A stretch of 64,000 bases of DNA from Rotaria macrura (lineage: Eukaryota; Rotifera; Eurotatoria; Philodinida; Philodinidae). Positions 61,087-64,000 of this stretch are shown piece after piece. Made by a program: the position numbers and the translations under genes. The notes beneath the pieces are model-generated. The model ran no database searches, had not been told where the DNA came from, and saw nothing but the letters and a program-made list of their open reading frames with translations. The stretch's first letter is position 1. Each line of letters begins with the position of its first letter. The stretch covers positions 88,353 to 152,352 of the forward strand of contig OENT01000246.1 in the NCBI GenBank assembly GCA_900239685.1. The letters are read 5' to 3'.

Positions 61087-64000
61087 GTATTAAATACGTT
61101 TATGATAAGCAATTTATTTGTGCATGTAGAATGTCGATGAAGAAATGAAAAAAGCTACAAAGATATGATGTTAATGCATTGATACAGAAAAGAATAAAAT
61201 AAGCTTATGTCAATAAACAGGAGTAGAAGACTTTAGTTCTTTTTTCTTTAAAGTATATTATAAGGCGAAAAATGAAGATTATAAGGAATATTTGTTAAAT
61301 TGTCGTCGATTATGAAATAAAAGTAAAGTTTTAGTAGAGTATTTATGCTAAAAGCAATGAAAAATTATTGAGTGTGAAATTCCTGCAAAGCTTTCATCAA
61401 TTTCTAAATATGATAAAAACAAGTATCAATGATAAATCTGCCATCACACGTTGCTTGCTTCTCACTTTCTACCTGTATCAATTTCTATCTGCTCTCAACC
61501 ATCAAAATGTTAAATAAGTCTTTAATTAGTTCACTCGGACCAGTCGACATGCGATAGACAAATTATTCATATGAGCGAAGCAAAATCAAGTTGCTTGTCG
61601 ATTTCATACAAATAGTTGATCGTGACAGACATAAAAAAAATCTTCTCAGATCAAAGTTTTATGCCACATCCGCATAATGCGCTTCGAAAAGTTAGATAAA
61701 AACAGTTCTTTATATTGGCTGCTTGTTTCATAGCTAGCAATGTTCTACGTTGAATAGGTTATAGAGATATAAGGTTCTATCCATATGAGAGATTTATCTA
61801 CATAGTATCTCTACTTGGTTTTTGCACCAAGAGCGACAGAATTACCATACAAAAGTAAAGTGACAAATGTTAGATCTGATTTCAAGTCTATAATACTATA
61901 TTGAAAGAAAAGCCACCTATCTTTATGAGGTTTTCTACTCTTTAGAATGATATTGAAATGAGCCGCATAACATGTTCATACACGAAGCAGTGGAACATTA
62001 AAAAGAAATCTTCGTAAAAACAAAAGGAATTTTCGATGAAGTTTAAAGAAAAAAACTTTCGAGAGAATATTGTTTTATCAGTTGATAGAAAATTATCTGT
62101 GTTGTGGAGTGGCGTGCAATTATAAACATCGCACACATTTTTATAAAAAGTGAGTCGAGAAACATCCATCTGAAATGCTTATAAATTTTATCTGAAGTCA
62201 TTAAAAAGTATCTTGTTAAACGACATTTAATGGTCATTAACTATCGTTTAAGAATATAGCTCTAATGAGATTGAAACTGAATTATGCATTCATTGTGTCA
62301 ACGATCATCACTATATGCGTTAAAACAGCCTAAACACGGTAAAATACGGTGGTTCTAACAGCTGATTGTTAACGGATTACCTACTACGATCTGAGAATGA
62401 AAAAATACGATAAAATTTACGATCTTCATTAATAGGGTGCAGTAAACGATAGCGTGACGGCTGTCGTTAATGTTCCGTGTTTGAGTCATTCCTTCACAAT
62501 GGTGCTGAACGATAAGAAGGCACATTTTTTCGGATTCAAAATGTCTTATTCTGTATTAAAACAGAGAAACACAAAACTCCCTCACGGCATAAATTTCTGC
62601 GGAAAAAGTATTACTTTGATGTTAAAATTAGTGATGCAAAAGCCGTTCAACTGCCGGATCGGAAGAACGATTAGAGAATGCGTTCGAAGCACATTCTTTA
62701 CGACGTTCATCATCTTTAAGAATTATTTTTTTGTTGATTTCTTTCTATACTAAAAATATGAATTTCTGTCACCAGTCATTCAAGGACTATCTTTGAAAAC
62801 ATACGCTTCAACAGCAGCTAAAATAATTTATTGAATGTAGTAAGATTATCATGGAGATCACTCAAATATGATCACTTCTGGTTGTTTGTTTTTTTGCTCG
62901 TGTTCACAGCTAATGATTTTTTACGTTGTATAAATAGTTAGTTCATAAAACTGATATTTGATCAGCAGGCCCTAATAACAAGTTCTAACCACCGATCTTC
63001 TAAATAGTGAGATATATTACAGAGAAAAAAAATCTTATGATAGTAGAGAGTTGTCTTGGCGGTTCTGTCGGTGCTGGGGTCTAAGATAAACAAGAGTTTA
63101 TTCAAATAACATATCGTAGAAATCCGACACTCCAAATATTTATTTGTTTGGAATATATTAATCGAATGACTCCTGTACCTATTGCAATATTACAAGAAAT
63201 GTAATTCTTAATAGTTTTCATTCTGTCGCGTGTCTTCATAATCGAAAGTGAAAAAGCTGTCGTCTCGGTATTTTCTATTGAATGCAGTTTTAATTCCAAT
63301 CTATTCTCACAACGGATTTTTTCTCTTGTATTTCTTCTAATGAAGACATCGGAAAATTCAGTCTAAAAATAAGAAAACTACCTTATTCACTTGACGAATC
63401 AATCTAACAAGGTATGATATCATAAATATCGAACTGTTTCTCAAAAGGGTTTTCTCGTCCATTAACTATGTCGATTTATTGAGTGGTTTCCTTCAGCATA
63501 AATTTTTAAGTATTCGCATTTGCTCATTAAACGAACGAATTAGAAGAACATGTATGCTTGTGCACTCGTTTTCGATTTTAAACAAAATAATGTTTAATAA
63601 CATATTGATATTTGTTCTCTAAACTTTTGCTTTGATTCCGCTGTTGAGCAGATGAACGATACTTTGGTTGACTATACAATGAAACATTTCTAACAGTTGA
63701 AAAATCTATGACAGAAATAAAATGAACTATTTAGATTATCTAGAAAAAATATATAGACAGGCATTGAATTTACACTTAAGAAAATTTCAATTTTAGTGCA
63801 CACGAAAAGTTCACCGTTGAGTTTAAGAAAATACATTTACATATACTGAATAAACATTGAAAAATAACAGCAGCTGACATGCAGAATGCCAAACTATTTA
63901 GCAATGTTTATCAATAAGGATGTTCCAACGTGCAAACTTTTTCAATCAGTTTCATTAGCAAAGATTGAAGGCTTTCAGTACATTTATGCTTGAAAGAAAT
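61087..64000. other. Intergenic, no supported gene
   Basis: This lies upstream of the B-box/NHL gene and should contain its promoter at the left edge. Frames at 61942-62237 (-), 62454-62753 (+) and 63102-63299 (-) are short, overlap or lack signatures. No RNA gene or clear repeat was recognised up to the window end. Confidence 0.5.

Noticed and set aside
1-64000. tRNA, rRNA and CRISPR signals
   Set aside because: Scanning by eye for tRNA B-box motifs with an acceptor stem, rRNA blocks and regularly spaced repeats gave nothing convincing.

Overview
The window looks like nuclear DNA of a small invertebrate, best fitted by a bdelloid rotifer. The sequence is AT-rich. Most introns are tiny (about 47-87 bp, GT...AG), with a few of 1-3 kb. 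The families are ones expanded in bdelloids: F-box/leucine-rich proteins, B-box plus NHL-repeat proteins, ankyrin plus ADP-ribosyltransferase, and a bacterial-type hydrolase carried on an animal-style membrane anchor. No lineage marker settles the species, so this is inference. I rebuilt gene models by hand from splice-site phase.

Layout: 1.2-3.0 kb (-), a secreted or type I membrane protein of 565 aa in 3 exons. 5.7-7.4 kb (-), an NR2E-like nuclear receptor of about 429 aa in 6 exons. 7.4-17.2 kb, no recognised gene, but a nest of old repeats at 11.2-14.2 kb that includes a 902-bp hAT-like element and a foldback hairpin. 17.3-20.8 kb (+), a fusion of ubiquitin-like domains with a deiodinase-like selenoprotein domain. 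23.6-25.5 kb (+), a secreted carboxylesterase in 6 exons. 26.0-27.6 kb (-), a broken RING/U-box-like gene. 29.0-30.8 kb (+), an F-box/LRR protein. 32.6-34.0 kb (-), an ankyrin-ART gene that looks interrupted. 36.0-36.8 kb (-), an unrecognised gene. 39.4-41.4 kb (-), a large protein resembling the SNTX/MACPF-like family. 48.3-52.8 kb (+), a membrane-anchored bacterial-type alpha/beta hydrolase. 56.3-61.1 kb (-), a B-box/coiled-coil/NHL protein whose 3.2-kb intron holds a 479-bp palindrome with perfect 213-bp arms.

The most exciting item is at 17.3-20.9 kb. Splice phase joins a ubiquitin-like gene to a deiodinase-like thioredoxin-fold domain. The joined frame carries two in-frame UGA codons. 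One sits exactly at the deiodinase selenocysteine site (GSYT-UGA-PPF) and one lies just after an acidic linker. About 67 bases after the final stop is a sequence that folds by hand into a form-2 SECIS element, with the ATGA/TGAT core, an unpaired AAA and two helices. This looks like a ubiquitin-deiodinase selenoprotein with one or two Sec residues. A second item is the hydrolase: its bacterial-like exon has no usable start codon, and three small upstream exons in matching phase give it a start, a membrane anchor and a Ser/Thr linker.

The genes do not form one pathway. The window reads as ordinary metazoan gene space with lineage-expanded families. I found no tRNA, rRNA or CRISPR, and no retroelement that I could support.
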